Shown here: positions 25,119 to 33,657 of the stretch, piece after piece | Layout of the letters: each line of letters begins with the position of its first letter | How positions within the stretch are numbered: the stretch's first letter is position 1 | Assembly: GCA_003193925.1 (NCBI GenBank) | Contig: PSPG01000010.1 | Span: forward strand, 1-59,705 | Direction of reading: 5' to 3' | Source: Candidatus Thalassarchaeum betae | Lineage (GTDB): Archaea; Thermoplasmatota; Poseidoniia; Poseidoniales; Thalassarchaeaceae | DNA: 59,705 bases | Notes under the pieces: model-generated | The model's input: only the letters and a program-made list of their open reading frames with translations | The model's database searches: none | What the model was told of the DNA's origin: nothing | Program-made: the position numbers and the translations under genes

Positions 25119-26621
25119 TTAAACCGATGCCTTCCTCTTGGCAGCGTCGCTGCGCTTGCTCTCGACCTTCGCCAGATACTCCTCGGTGATGCCGCCGGTG
25201 ACGTACACGCCGTTGAAGCAAGAGCAGTCGAAATTGGCGAGGTCAGTGTCGCCTGCGCCGAGGCACGCCTCGACCAAGTCAGGCAACCCCTGGTAGAGCA
25301 GCCAGTCGGCGCCGATGGCCTCGCGAATCTGGTCTATGGTGCGGTTGTGGGCGATGTACTCGTCGCGTGCTGGCATGTCGATTCCATACACGTTAGGGTG
25401 CACGATAGGAGGGGCTGAGGAGGCGAAGAAGACCTGCTTAGCTCCGGCCTGCTTGGCCATCTCGACGATTCTGCGCGATGTGTTGCCCCGAACTATGCTG
25501 TCGTCCACGATCATCACGATCTTGCCTGCGAACTCCTCCTCGATGGTGTTGAGCTTCTTCTTGACCGAGTCCTTTCGCAGGGATTGTCCGGGCATGATGA
25601 ACGTCCTGCCGATGTAGCGGTTCTTGACGAAGCCCTCCCTGAAAGGCACATCTAGCTCCTTCGCCATTTCCACAGCGGCGATCCTCCCGCTGTCAGGTAC
25701 TGGCATGACCGCCTCGATGCGGTGGTCGGGCCTCTCCTGCTGGACCCTCCGGGCCAGCGCGGCGCCCATCCTAAGTCGGGCCCCGTGCACAGAGACCCCG
25801 TCGAGGACCGAGTCGGGCCTAGCGAAGTAGACGTGCTCGAAGATGCACGGCGTGTGAACAGGCTCAGAGTGGCACGCCTTCGATGAGAACGAGCCGTCCA
25901 TGCGCACGACCACCGCCTCACCGGGTGCCACGTCGCGGTCCATCTCAAAGCCGAGTGTCTTGCAGACGACGCTCTCGGAGGCGATCACGCGCTCCGTGAA
26001 GCCGTCGGCCTCATTGGTCCCCATGAACAGCGGCCGGATGCCGTTCGGGTCGCGGAAGGCCACAACGCCCCAGCCTGTGATCACAGTGACCACGCTGTAG
26101 CTGCCCTCGGCCCTCAGGTGAGTGCGGCCGACGGCTCGGAAGATGTCGTCCTCGGTGAGAGCGTCCAGGCCGCCGGGTCGGCCGTTGACCGAGCGCTGTA
26201 TCTCCGCTGCGAACAGGTTCAGCAGGGCCTCGGAGTCGGAACTGGTGTTGATCCTCCTGTGATCGTACTCCAGCAGTCCGTTGATGATATCGGTGGTGTT
26301 GTTCAGGTTGCCGTTGTGAGCGAGGCTGACGCCGAACGGAGTGTTGGTGTAAAACGGCTGGGCCTCGGCCGCCGAACTCGAGCCGGCCGTGGGGTAGCGG
26401 ACGTGGCCTATTCCCATCGAGCCTTTGAGGTTAGACATGTGCTTCGACCTGAAGACGTCGCGAACGAGGCCATTGGCTCGGCGGTGCGAGATGTTGTCAG
26501 AATCGCTAGTCACTATGCCGGCGGCGTCCTGTCCACGATGCTGCAGGACCAGTATGCCATCGTAGATGCAGCCTGCGACCTGGGAGTCCGGATGCCCCAC
26601 GATTCCGATGATACCGCACAT
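25119..26621 (-). CDS. purF: Amidophosphoribosyltransferase
   Basis: The 500-residue protein begins MCGIIGIVG, the N-terminal nucleophile Cys of the glutaminase domain. It has GHVRYPTAGSSSAAEAQPF and the PRPP-binding motif VMIVDDSIVRGNTSRRIVEM. It makes phosphoribosylamine from glutamine and PRPP, the first step of purine synthesis. There is no propeptide before the Cys. Cys residues in HTPCIFEHVYFARPDS and FDCSCFNG resemble the Fe-S ligand region of Bacillus-type enzymes, but a complete ligand set is not clear. It is 48 nt downstream of the L37e gene, likely in one operon. Confidence 0.95.
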   Translation of the reverse strand: MCGIIGIVGHPDSQVAGCIYDGILVLQHRGQDAAGIVTSDSDNISHRRANGLVRDVFRSKHMSNLKGSMGIGHVRYPTAGSSSAAEAQPFYTNTPFGVSLAHNGNLNNTTDIINGLLEYDHRRINTSSDSEALLNLFAAEIQRSVNGRPGGLDALTEDDIFRAVGRTHLRAEGSYSVVTVITGWGVVAFRDPNGIRPLFMGTNEADGFTERVIASESVVCKTLGFEMDRDVAPGEAVVVRMDGSFSSKACHSEPVHTPCIFEHVYFARPDSVLDGVSVHGARLRMGAALARRVQQERPDHRIEAVMPVPDSGRIAAVEMAKELDVPFREGFVKNRYIGRTFIMPGQSLRKDSVKKKLNTIEEEFAGKIVMIVDDSIVRGNTSRRIVEMAKQAGAKQVFFASSAPPIVHPNVYGIDMPARDEYIAHNRTIDQIREAIGADWLLYQGLPDLVEACLGAGDTDLANFDCSCFNGVYVTGGITEEYLAKVESKRSDAAKRKASV

Positions 26622-26669
26622 CGGATACCGTACGGGCCTGACGGTCCGGGCCTTAGCACTTTCCGGGAA

Positions 26670-26855
26670 TCACTTGCGCTCGGCCATCGAGCGGTTGCGC
26701 TTGCTCCACCTGTACTTGCGCATCCTAGCGGTGGCGCCGTAGCCGCAGTGGGCGCAGACGCCCTTGGTCTTGTGGTAGGAGTGCTTGCCGCAACGGCGAC
26801 AGCGGATGTGCGTCGACTTCTGTCGCTTGCCCATGCTCGGGGTTCCCTTCGACAT
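26670..26855 (-). CDS. rpl37e: Ribosomal protein L37e
   Basis: The 61-residue protein begins [19 protein letters not shown] and has a C4 zinc finger CRRCG...CAHCG with a basic tail, the standard archaeal L37e. The ATG at 26855 is preferred to a GTG at 26864. It is part of a leftward run with purF downstream and two membrane-protein genes upstream. Confidence 0.93.
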   Translation of the reverse strand: MSKGTPSMGKRQKSTHIRCRRCGKHSYHKTKGVCAHCGYGATARMRKYRWSKRNRSMAERK

Positions 26856-26923
26856 CGCTACCACCTATCTGGACAGCGCGGCGACCGGCCCCCGTGTTAT
26901 GAGAGTTACCTAGGGGAAATGAG

Positions 26924-27286
26924 TCACGCAGAGCCGGATTTGGCCTCCAGCAGTGCGAGCAAAGGGTCCTCGGGACGCTTTCTGAACGAAGCCCTGAGCA
27001 GCATCACTGTGAGAATCATGAAGGCCAGTGGGAGGATCCTGATGATCGCCAGTACCCCCTCGGCCATAGTCAGCCTCAGTGCATCCAGACCGAACTCGAC
27101 GTCGTGAGCCCCCGCCGTCGCATAGGTCGCGAGAACGATGACGGTGAAGGCGCCCAGCACCGGCACCGCGGGACGGTGGTATGGGTTGATGGTGCCGAGC
27201 AGCGCGAGCAGCACGCACAGCGAGGTCAGCGCTGCCGCCCCGGCAAAGGCGGTGATGGCAAACACCAGTTCAGGGCTCACCGCCAT
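26924..27286 (-). CDS. Small membrane protein of unknown function (three spans)
   Basis: About 120 residues with three predicted transmembrane segments (ELVFAITAFAGAAALTSLCV, VLGAFTVIVLATYATAGA, IIRILPLAFMILTVMLL) and a short basic/acidic C-terminal tail. It overlaps the upstream membrane-protein gene by 17 nt, which indicates translational coupling. I recognise no family. Both genes precede L37e and purF on the same strand. Confidence 0.6.
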   Translation of the reverse strand: MAVSPELVFAITAFAGAAALTSLCVLLALLGTINPYHRPAVPVLGAFTVIVLATYATAGAHDVEFGLDALRLTMAEGVLAIIRILPLAFMILTVMLLRASFRKRPEDPLLALLEAKSGSA

Positions 27287-27815
27287 CACCCCTCAAGTGT
27301 CGACTCAGCACGCTCTCGACGTAACGCCTCTCCCTCTCGGTGAGCGGCTCGGTCACCGGCTCGGGCGGTACCATCCTCTCGGCGGTCCTGACGCAGAGCG
27401 CGAAGACCAGCAGCGCCAGCGTCGCTCCCGGCAGCACGGCCAGGGACAGCAAAAAATCAGACGGGCTGATCCCCGCTGCGACTGCATAGACCTCGTACCA
27501 AGCCACGGCGATCAGCAGCCAGCCCGCCAGCAGGGCCGGCGGGCGGCTCTTCCAGTACAACGGGGCCCCCAACATGACCAGAGTGGCGCCGAAGACCCCG
27601 GGAACTACCCAGAACATCGAATCAACCATCGCCTGAACCAGCCCCGCCTCAGGCTCGGGGAGCTCTTGCGTGTGGACCAGCATGACGGCGAGGCCGAGCA
27701 GGGCCACCGGCGCGCCGAAGCGGTGGCGCTTGAATGCCGGGCCAGTCCTGTGCATCGCTATGCCGACGATAGACAGCGCGAGGCCGAGCCACACCTGCAG
27801 GGCCCAAGGGGACAT
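27270..27815 (-). CDS. Membrane protein of unknown function (about five spans)
   Basis: The 181-residue protein has about five hydrophobic helices (near 5-22, 33-47, 64-87, 93-116 and 120-143). Its soluble, charged C-terminal part contains EPLTERERRYVESVLSRHL. No family is evident. Coupled by overlap to the following three-span membrane gene, the two may form a complex. It is divergent from the L44e operon, sharing about 140 nt of upstream DNA. Confidence 0.6.
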   Translation of the reverse strand: MSPWALQVWLGLALSIVGIAMHRTGPAFKRHRFGAPVALLGLAVMLVHTQELPEPEAGLVQAMVDSMFWVVPGVFGATLVMLGAPLYWKSRPPALLAGWLLIAVAWYEVYAVAAGISPSDFLLSLAVLPGATLALLVFALCVRTAERMVPPEPVTEPLTERERRYVESVLSRHLRGDGGEP

Positions 27816-27957
27816 GGCCTGCGGCGTGCTTAGGCATTACATCGTATTTACGCAATCGGCCACTGGTGACTGCGCCTTCCTGCTGCGCAGGAGCCTCGAT
27901 AGAGTTCATAAACGGGCCATCGGTGGCCGCGTCGTCGCAAGACGCAGAGGTGAAGTC

Positions 27958-28239
27958 ATGGTGAAGATGCCACGTACGGTGAAGCGTTACAGCCCCGCTG
28001 CTGGAAAGCACACCGAGCACACCGTCGAACGCGTCAAGAAGCGACGTGCTAGCGAACTGAAGTGGGGTCAGCGCCGATTCCGTCGAGTCACTGCGGGTTA
28101 CCGCGGTTTCCCTCGGCCGAAGCCGTCCGGCGAGAAGCCGACCAAGCGCGTCAACCTGATTTACCGATGCAACGAGACCGGCAAGGCGCACTCGCCCGCC
28201 GGGAAGCGAGCTAGGAAGTTCGAGTTAATCGACAAGTGA
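27958..28239 (+). CDS. rpl44e: Ribosomal protein L44e, zinc-finger cysteines mostly lost
   Basis: The 93-residue protein is clear from ELKWGQRRFRRVTAGYRGFPRPKP and GEKPTKRVNLIYRC. The usual L44e has four zinc-binding Cys (CPYC near the N-terminus and CTEC near the C-terminus). Here the first pair reads SPAAG and the second RCNETG, so only one Cys remains. It heads a five-gene rightward operon (L44e, S27e, aIF2alpha, Nop10, PAC2). The ATG at 27958 follows a GAGGTG site. Confidence 0.93.
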   Translation: MVKMPRTVKRYSPAAGKHTEHTVERVKKRRASELKWGQRRFRRVTAGYRGFPRPKPSGEKPTKRVNLIYRCNETGKAHSPAGKRARKFELIDK

Positions 28240-28252
28240 TTGAGGTATTGGG

Positions 28253-28423
28253 ATGAGTGGAAGGTTCCTGCGTGTGAACTGCCGTGACTGCGGTCACGAG
28301 GCCATCATCTTCGACAGGGCGTCGACCTCGATCCCCTGCTCCATCTGCGGTGCGACTCTGGCTCGCCCCATCGGGGGCAAGGCAGATCTGTCCGGAAGCA
28401 CGATTGAAGACGTCCTCGAGTGA
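28253..28423 (+). CDS. rps27e: Ribosomal protein S27e
   Basis: This 56-codon gene reads MSGRFLRVNCRDCGHEAI...IPCSICGATLARPIGG, with an intact C4 zinc finger (CRDC and CSIC). It lies 13 nt after L44e and 13 nt before aIF2alpha, the classical archaeal order. GAGGT lies 7 nt before the ATG. Confidence 0.93.
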   Translation: MSGRFLRVNCRDCGHEAIIFDRASTSIPCSICGATLARPIGGKADLSGSTIEDVLE

Positions 28424-28436
28424 AGGGGGCGTGGTA

Positions 28437-29225
28437 ATGGACGGCGCGGACGACTGGCCCGAGGAGGGTGATCTCCTCGTCTGCACCGTCAAGGACGTCC
28501 GCGAGAACGGAGCCTACCTCAATCTGGACACTTATGAAGGCCGCCGTGGCTTCGTCTTCATCGGGGAAGTCGCCGCCGGGTGGGTCAAGAACATCAGGTC
28601 CCACCTCAGAGTGGGCCAGCGGGTCGTGGCTAGGGTAATCCAGATCAAGAAGGACAGGCAGAGGGTCGAGCTCTCCATCAAGTCCGTCTCCGAAGAGCGC
28701 AAGAGGGACACCCTGCAGGCTTGGAAGAACAAGAAGCGTGCCGAGCAGATCATGCGCGTCGCGGCCGAGCGGGTCGGATGGGGCGAGGACAAGTCGGCGG
28801 TCGTGTGTGATGAGATGGAGGAGATCTTCGGAACGCTGTATGGCGCGCTTGAGGAGTGCACCATCAGCGATACTGCTCTTGCCGACGCCGGCTTCTCAGG
28901 CGACGACTGGATGACCGTCGTCACCGAGTTGGCCGTCGAGAACATCGTACCCCCGTTCGTTGAGATTCGCGGCGAGTTCGACATCCAGGTCTGGGGGCCT
29001 GAGGGGGTCAACGCGATTCGTGAGGCTCTGCTCGCCGCCGAGGCCTGCGCGCTCGACCTCGAGGAAGTCACACTGACATGCCACTACGACGGGGCTCCCC
29101 ACTACCGGGTCGACATCCGAGCCCCAGACTATCAAGCAGCCGAGTCAGTCTGGGAGGCGGCCCAGAAGGCGGTCTCGGACAGCATGTCCTCGGTCGATGG
29201 CTCAATCACCGCCGAACGCGCCTGA
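28437..29225 (+). CDS. eif2a: Translation initiation factor aIF2 alpha subunit
   Basis: The 262-residue protein has an N-terminal S1 domain (EGDLLVCTVKDVRENGAYLNL, GFVFIGEVAAGWVKNI), a helical middle domain and a C-terminal alpha/beta domain. This is the aIF2alpha arrangement. Together with beta and gamma subunits it brings initiator tRNA to the ribosome. The start at 28437 (ATG GAC GGC) sits 13 nt after S27e. Confidence 0.95.
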   Translation: MDGADDWPEEGDLLVCTVKDVRENGAYLNLDTYEGRRGFVFIGEVAAGWVKNIRSHLRVGQRVVARVIQIKKDRQRVELSIKSVSEERKRDTLQAWKNKKRAEQIMRVAAERVGWGEDKSAVVCDEMEEIFGTLYGALEECTISDTALADAGFSGDDWMTVVTELAVENIVPPFVEIRGEFDIQVWGPEGVNAIREALLAAEACALDLEEVTLTCHYDGAPHYRVDIRAPDYQAAESVWEAAQKAVSDSMSSVDGSITAERA

Positions 29226-29288
29226 GTGATGCGTTCGAGGCATAGACTTCATTGACCCTTCCAAGCGGAAGCGGACTTCGGGGATTGG

Positions 29289-29510
29289 ATGGTCCGCACC
29301 AAGCTTCAGCGCTGCACCGCCTGCGGAGAGTACGGCCTAGAGGTCAGGTGCAAGGAGTGCGGTGCGGCTATGGTGGCAGTCTCTCCGATGAAGTACTCGC
29401 CCGAGGACCCGCAGGGCGCGAGGCGCAGGATGAGGCTGGACGTGGGCAGTAAGGAATGGTTGGAGTCGCTTCCGACCCCGCGCGAGGACGCAGGGGGCGA
29501 GGAGGAGTGA
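29289..29510 (+). CDS. nop10: Nop10-like H/ACA RNP protein
   Basis: The 73-residue protein has the compact zinc ribbon CTACGEYGLEVRCKECG and the conserved SPMKYSPEDPQGARRRMRLD, as in Nop10 (usual FSPEDPYGKYRRRLK). It binds the Cbf5 pseudouridine synthase in H/ACA particles. The acidic tail (PREDAGGEEE) is longer than in most archaeal forms. Its stop overlaps the GTG start of the PAC2 gene. Confidence 0.92.
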   Translation: MVRTKLQRCTACGEYGLEVRCKECGAAMVAVSPMKYSPEDPQGARRRMRLDVGSKEWLESLPTPREDAGGEEE

Positions 29511-30268
29511 GTCGCACGAAGATATACTGGCTGGTGGGCGACGGCCTTCCCGAACACGTCGCCATGATGGAGGCGGTGCCCGGAGTGGGCAACGTCGGTA
29601 AGCTGGTGATCGACTCGCTCGTCGAGAAGCACCCCTCTCGCATCATCGGCTGGATCCTGCACCCGGACTTCCCACCCCACTCGACTCTGGACGAGAACGG
29701 TCTAGTCGCCCCTCCCCGAATCAGCATCAACTCGGTCATCCTGCCCGACGGTAGAACCGTAATCACAGTTGGCGGCCCGCTGCAGCCGATGACGGCCGCC
29801 GGCCAGTACGAAGTCGCAGAGAGCATCCTCGCGCTCGCCGCCGAGTCCGAAACCCCTCAGCTCCTGGTACTAGCCGGACTCGCGGCGGGAACCGATGACA
29901 AGGGCGTCCACGTCATCTGCGCCGACGCCTCTGTCAGGGAGAATCTGGAGGCTAACGACATCCCGGTGAGCAGGGAGCACCCCGAGGCCGGGATGATAGG
30001 AATCGCAGGCCTGCTGGTCGCGCTTTCGCCGCTGCACGGCGTGCCCACCATCGGACTGGTCGCCGAGACCCTCGGCGCCAGTACCGATGTGCTGGCGGCA
30101 GACCGGCTGGCATCGTGGATCGAGGCAGGCCTCGACCTGCCCCTGGGCCTCGATCTTGACTCCACCGAGGAAACTGCGAGGAATCTCATGGCCACCGTGG
30201 AGATCGGCAGCTCGCTGGAGGACACGCTCACGGAAGAGTCAGAGGGCTCCAGCGACTTCTACGTCTGA
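29507..30268 (+). CDS. PAC2-family proteasome assembly chaperone homologue
   Basis: The 253-residue protein contains VPGVGNVGKLVIDSLVEKH, ILHPDFPPHSTLDENGL, VITVGGPLQPMTAAGQYEVAE and HPEAGMIGIAGLLVALSPLHGVPTIGLVAET. These are hallmarks of archaeal PAC2 proteins (COG2047 group). In eukaryotes the relatives help assemble proteasomes. The GTG at 29507 overlaps the Nop10 stop (GTGA), as expected for this conserved cluster. An acidic C-terminal tail follows the domain. Confidence 0.9.
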   Translation: MSRTKIYWLVGDGLPEHVAMMEAVPGVGNVGKLVIDSLVEKHPSRIIGWILHPDFPPHSTLDENGLVAPPRISINSVILPDGRTVITVGGPLQPMTAAGQYEVAESILALAAESETPQLLVLAGLAAGTDDKGVHVICADASVRENLEANDIPVSREHPEAGMIGIAGLLVALSPLHGVPTIGLVAETLGASTDVLAADRLASWIEAGLDLPLGLDLDSTEETARNLMATVEIGSSLEDTLTEESEGSSDFYV

Positions 30269-30278
30269 ATCATCGGGG

Positions 30279-30479
30279 TCAACCACCCGACGAGACCACG
30301 ATGAGCTCCAGCCGTATGTCCGACTCGATGAGGGAGGTGTGAGGCACAATCGCATCGCCGTGCACGGCCAGAACCGTGGAGGCAGGGATGTCCAGCCGCT
30401 CCAGCAACTCCAAGATGGTCAGTGGGGCCTTGGAATCCACTGACAGGAGCTCTCCGTCGTGCTCGACCTCCACCCTCAT
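30279..30479 (-). CDS. Ubiquitin-like small modifier / sulfur carrier (ThiS-like)
   Basis: The 66-residue protein MRVEVEHDGELLSVD... has the beta-grasp pattern with a helix (TILELLERLDI) and ends IVVSSGG. The C-terminal Gly-Gly is required for activation by an E1-like enzyme. It fits the ThiS/MoaD/SAMP/Urm1 group. Sequence does not tell whether it carries sulfur (thiamine, tRNA thiolation) or modifies proteins. It converges with the PAC2 gene, 10 nt apart. Confidence 0.85.
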   Translation of the reverse strand: MRVEVEHDGELLSVDSKAPLTILELLERLDIPASTVLAVHGDAIVPHTSLIESDIRLELIVVSSGG

Positions 30480-30534
30480 CGGGCCTGCGAGGGCTAGTCA
30501 GGCTTATCTCTAATCCGCAGGTGGCGGATTCGCT

Positions 30535-30620
30535 GCCGAGATCGCATAGCCCGGTATTGCGGTGGATTCGAAATCCACTGTCCATTGGACGCGGGGGTTC
30601 AAATCCCTCTCTCGGCGCCA
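30535..30620 (+). tRNA. tRNA-Ser (anticodon CGA), CCA encoded
   Basis: Acceptor arms GCCGAGA (30535-30541) and TCTCGGC (30610-30616) pair fully, with discriminator G and genomic CCA at 30618-30620. The loop TTCGAAA on a GTGGA/TCCAC stem gives CGA. A variable arm follows (CTGTCCATTGGACGC) as in class II tRNAs, and the T arm holds GGTTCAAATCC. The 3' end lies 1 nt from the stop of the nuclease gene. Confidence 0.94.
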
Positions 30621-30621
30621 T

Positions 30622-32472
30622 TCAGAACCCAGGTACTTCCGAGGCGTCGCGTAGCACCACGAGGCGCCCGCCCGGACCTATCCGGACCTGCGGCTGGCCG
30701 TTGAACTCGCCGATCTCCCCGTTGAGTATGGCTATCTCGTCGCCTCGCGATACGCCTGCAGCGGCAATCGGAATGAACTGCCTGAACGCGACCACCCCTG
30801 CAGAACCCGTCTGGTCGACCAAGGTAACCGACCACCTCGTGACGCCAACTCCGTCAGGGAAGGCATTGATCGACCAGACCCTGCCGATGGCGTTGACCTT
30901 GGTCTCGATGTCGACGATGGGAGCGGAGTCGGAGTCGTCTGCGATCGCCACAGATGACTTGGCGTCGAGATCGAGGACTATCTCGCCGCGCCAGACTGAC
31001 GCCATCGTGTTGTCGATCCTGACTCGGCTGCCGTTGGTTATCGCCCGCGTCACGTCGGTGGGACTGCCGTATCGCGACGGCTGGACCTTGGCGCGGTCGT
31101 AGCCCTCCTGCAGGGTAAACGACAGATCGACGGTGCCGTCGGCTGACAGATTCGGGCCACGCAGCCCCGAGACCTCTCCGACCGCGCTGACGCGGGTCAC
31201 TATCTCGCCCAATGGGGTCACCGGCCAGCGGTGTCCGAAGCGGTCGATGCTGCGCTCCAGCGGCAGCTCTAGTTCGTGCTCGCTGCCCTCGCACACGCCC
31301 CTCAGCTCGCAGTGGGTGCAGCGGGCCCTAGGGTCCGGGTCGACCGGTGTCGCAGAGGGCACACCCCCCTCGTCGAAGTAGCGCAACGGAGCAGGGTCGG
31401 CTGGGCACTCAGTGATCGACGGGTCGCGAGCGTGGATTTTCTGATAGAGCTCCTCGAGCTCCTCGGTGAGTGCCTCCATCTCCTCACCGCTGGGTCTGGG
31501 GACGTCCTTTACCGTGCCCGGGCCAAGATACCAAATCTCCAGCGACTCGACCTCGTCTGCCCGTCCGTGGGTCTCCCACCAAAGCCAACCGTAGAGGCGC
31601 AGTTGCTCGAGGTAGCCGCCTGAGCGGTCGCCCTTGCCGATTGAGGCTTTGAGGTCGACGATGCGAATCCTCCCGGTCCAGTCATACACCATGTCGTACT
31701 CGCCCTGGAACCACTCCTCGGGGTGTGAGGTGGTATGCTTCCACTGCCCCGCATCCGGATCGACGAACCACGGGCGCGCGACTTCCCAGGCCTCGCACCA
31801 CGTGATGTCGCCCGACCCGCGCGCGGCGGGGTGGACCTCGTTCCAGGTGCGCGGGAAGCCGTCGGGGGCGGGCCAATCGCCTCTCGGGCCGCCTTTGCGC
31901 CAATCGGCGAGCCCCGGGCCTCCGCCAGCCTTCATGCAGGCCTGAACCTGGTCGAGATGGAGGCGCAACCCAGCCCTGGTCATCTTGAGCGCCTCGTCGG
32001 GGTCGGCCTCACCGGCTGAGCCGACCCGGTTCGGAATCGACTCCCAGTCGAGCACGGCCGCGTCCCAGCAGGCCTCGAAGTGGGTCTCAGCTCTGGCCAT
32101 CGCCCACGCCTCGAGCGAGTCCCGATCCGTGGGCCACTGGTCCTCGGGCAGTTCGCCCAACGTGGGAGCGGGCCAAGCCAACGGGTTGTCGTAAGCGGGT
32201 GAGCCATCGTCGAGCAAAGGCGAGGTCATTACGTCGTCGGCGTCGTCGGCGACGAGCACAGGGGAGTCGCGGAGGACCCGGCAGATGCACTCCTCCACCG
32301 CGTTGCCACGTATGATCTGGGGCGGTAGGGGACTCTTCAGGCGCTCCATGTAGGTGTAGTACCAGAGTCTGTTGCAGGACTTCCAGAGGATGACCTGGGA
32401 GGCGGACAGCCTGCGGTAGGGATTCACCCCCACGCTCTCTGGATCGCCCCTCCTGACCGGCACGACAGGCAA
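30622..32472 (-). CDS. RecB/Cas4-like Fe-S PD-(D/E)XK nuclease with C-terminal OB-fold region
   Basis: The 616-residue protein looks like a DNA-repair nuclease. A cysteine at 33 (WKSCNRLWYY) with C385-X2-C388-X5-C394 (CTHCELRGVC) gives the 4Fe-4S arrangement of AddB and Cas4. Between them are EYDMVYD (D260), IVDLKAS (D273, K275) and EQLRLYGW, the PD-(D/E)XK active site. A C-terminal part (about 405-616) looks like two OB-fold-like domains (TRVSAVGEVSGLRG; VNAIGRVWSINAF, GDEIAILNGEIGEFNGQPQV), with patterns seen in RPA-type ssDNA-binding proteins. There is no helicase domain, so it may act alone or with a partner. It lies alone beside tRNA-Ser. Confidence 0.75.
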   Translation of the reverse strand: MPVVPVRRGDPESVGVNPYRRLSASQVILWKSCNRLWYYTYMERLKSPLPPQIIRGNAVEECICRVLRDSPVLVADDADDVMTSPLLDDGSPAYDNPLAWPAPTLGELPEDQWPTDRDSLEAWAMARAETHFEACWDAAVLDWESIPNRVGSAGEADPDEALKMTRAGLRLHLDQVQACMKAGGGPGLADWRKGGPRGDWPAPDGFPRTWNEVHPAARGSGDITWCEAWEVARPWFVDPDAGQWKHTTSHPEEWFQGEYDMVYDWTGRIRIVDLKASIGKGDRSGGYLEQLRLYGWLWWETHGRADEVESLEIWYLGPGTVKDVPRPSGEEMEALTEELEELYQKIHARDPSITECPADPAPLRYFDEGGVPSATPVDPDPRARCTHCELRGVCEGSEHELELPLERSIDRFGHRWPVTPLGEIVTRVSAVGEVSGLRGPNLSADGTVDLSFTLQEGYDRAKVQPSRYGSPTDVTRAITNGSRVRIDNTMASVWRGEIVLDLDAKSSVAIADDSDSAPIVDIETKVNAIGRVWSINAFPDGVGVTRWSVTLVDQTGSAGVVAFRQFIPIAAAGVSRGDEIAILNGEIGEFNGQPQVRIGPGGRLVVLRDASEVPGF

Positions 32473-32511
32473 CGAAAGTCGAGGCTCTATGAACCCAACG
32501 AGAAGTGCTCG

Positions 32512-33657
32512 CTACTGGTCATTGTCCTTGAGCCACACTAGGGTGACTTCCATCCTCTCGAAGGTCGGCGTCACCTCGACCATCGCCACCGCGGCTTCGA
32601 CGTCCTCGGCTATCGTCTCGGCCACCACCAGCGGCAGTTCGATGCGCCCGTTCTCGGCGTCCCAGAGCATGAACCGGCGCGGCAGGTCGGTCTGCTCGAT
32701 GATCTCATCAATCCAAGCGGCCTGGTCCTCCTCGGAGGAATAGACCGCGCCGAACATCAGCGTCGCGTCCTCAGTCAGCGTCTCGTGCGGCGCGATGGTC
32801 GCCTCCCCCCTCCTGAGGAAGCGCCTGCGAAGCTGCCCGGCGTCCTTGTAGACGGAAGTGCAGAACTTGAGGTGGTAGCCGTAGGGCTCACGCAGCTCGC
32901 CGTCAAGCGGGTCCGGCTCGCCGCGCTCGGCGGCCATGACTCGGTCGCGCAGCGCCAGTGCCAGTTCTGAGGAGCCCGCAGCGCCAGCGGTGATCTCTGT
33001 GGAGAGGTTGAATCCGCGCAGCTCCATGTTGTCGATGTTGCCCACGGTGATCTCGAGCTCGTTCAGATTGAGGAACGAGACTTCGAAGCCACGCAGCGTC
33101 TCGAGGAGCTCAAACAGCTCGGACTCCTTGTCCGGCTCGCACGGCAGCTCGACGCCGGTGGAGATGCCCGCGGCTGAGCAGGCTGCGATGGTCTGGCGGT
33201 ACTGCTCGGCCTCCAAGTCTAGGAAGTGGAAGCGGATCTCGTCAAGCCCGGCTTGGGCGAACTCGTTCGCTCCCTCGGGCCGGAACGGGATGCTAGTGTA
33301 CATGTGCAGGTGGAAGGAGGAGCCGAACTCGCCCTTCAGCCGCCTGATTCCCTCCAGAGTGCGCTCGCGCGCCATCAGCGGGTCGCCGCCGGTTATGCCA
33401 GCACCCGTCGCGCGCATAGCCCGCGCCTCCTCGATGACCTCGTCGAAGTTGTCGCATTGGCGCTCGTTGGCGAACATGTGGTCGATGTCGCGGCGGGTCT
33501 CGGAGAGCGGGCAGTAGTCGCAGCGCCAGTGGCAGTTTCCGGTGACGAAGAGCACCAGCTTGCTGCCCATCTGGCACTGGATGCAGCCCTCGGCATCGGC
33601 CTCCTCGGGTGGCTCGTGCAGGTCGGGGACCTGCGGTAGCCGCAGGCTGATGCTCAT
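32512..33657 (-). CDS. Radical SAM protein, COG2108-like
   Basis: The 381-residue protein has the radical SAM cysteine motif CHWRCDYC (C42-X3-C46-X2-C49), an N-terminal CIQC pair (C25, C28) and a GAGITGGDPL glycine motif that binds SAM. The TIM-barrel half is followed by a C-terminal domain of beta/alpha type. It resembles the uncharacterised COG2108 group, related to pyruvate formate-lyase activating enzyme; the substrate is unknown. Its start overlaps the pdxT stop by 4 nt (ATGA), so the two are translationally coupled. Confidence 0.75.
   Translation of the reverse strand: MSISLRLPQVPDLHEPPEEADAEGCIQCQMGSKLVLFVTGNCHWRCDYCPLSETRRDIDHMFANERQCDNFDEVIEEARAMRATGAGITGGDPLMARERTLEGIRRLKGEFGSSFHLHMYTSIPFRPEGANEFAQAGLDEIRFHFLDLEAEQYRQTIAACSAAGISTGVELPCEPDKESELFELLETLRGFEVSFLNLNELEITVGNIDNMELRGFNLSTEITAGAAGSSELALALRDRVMAAERGEPDPLDGELREPYGYHLKFCTSVYKDAGQLRRRFLRRGEATIAPHETLTEDATLMFGAVYSSEEDQAAWIDEIIEQTDLPRRFMLWDAENGRIELPLVVAETIAEDVEAAVAMVEVTPTFERMEVTLVWLKDNDQ

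Noticed and set aside
26118-27107. 329-residue plus-strand frame
   Set aside because: It is antisense to purF and L37e and has no recognisable domain.
30622-32472. CRISPR Cas4
   Set aside because: The Cas4-like cysteines are shared with AddB. The protein is three times too long, and no repeat array or other cas gene is present.
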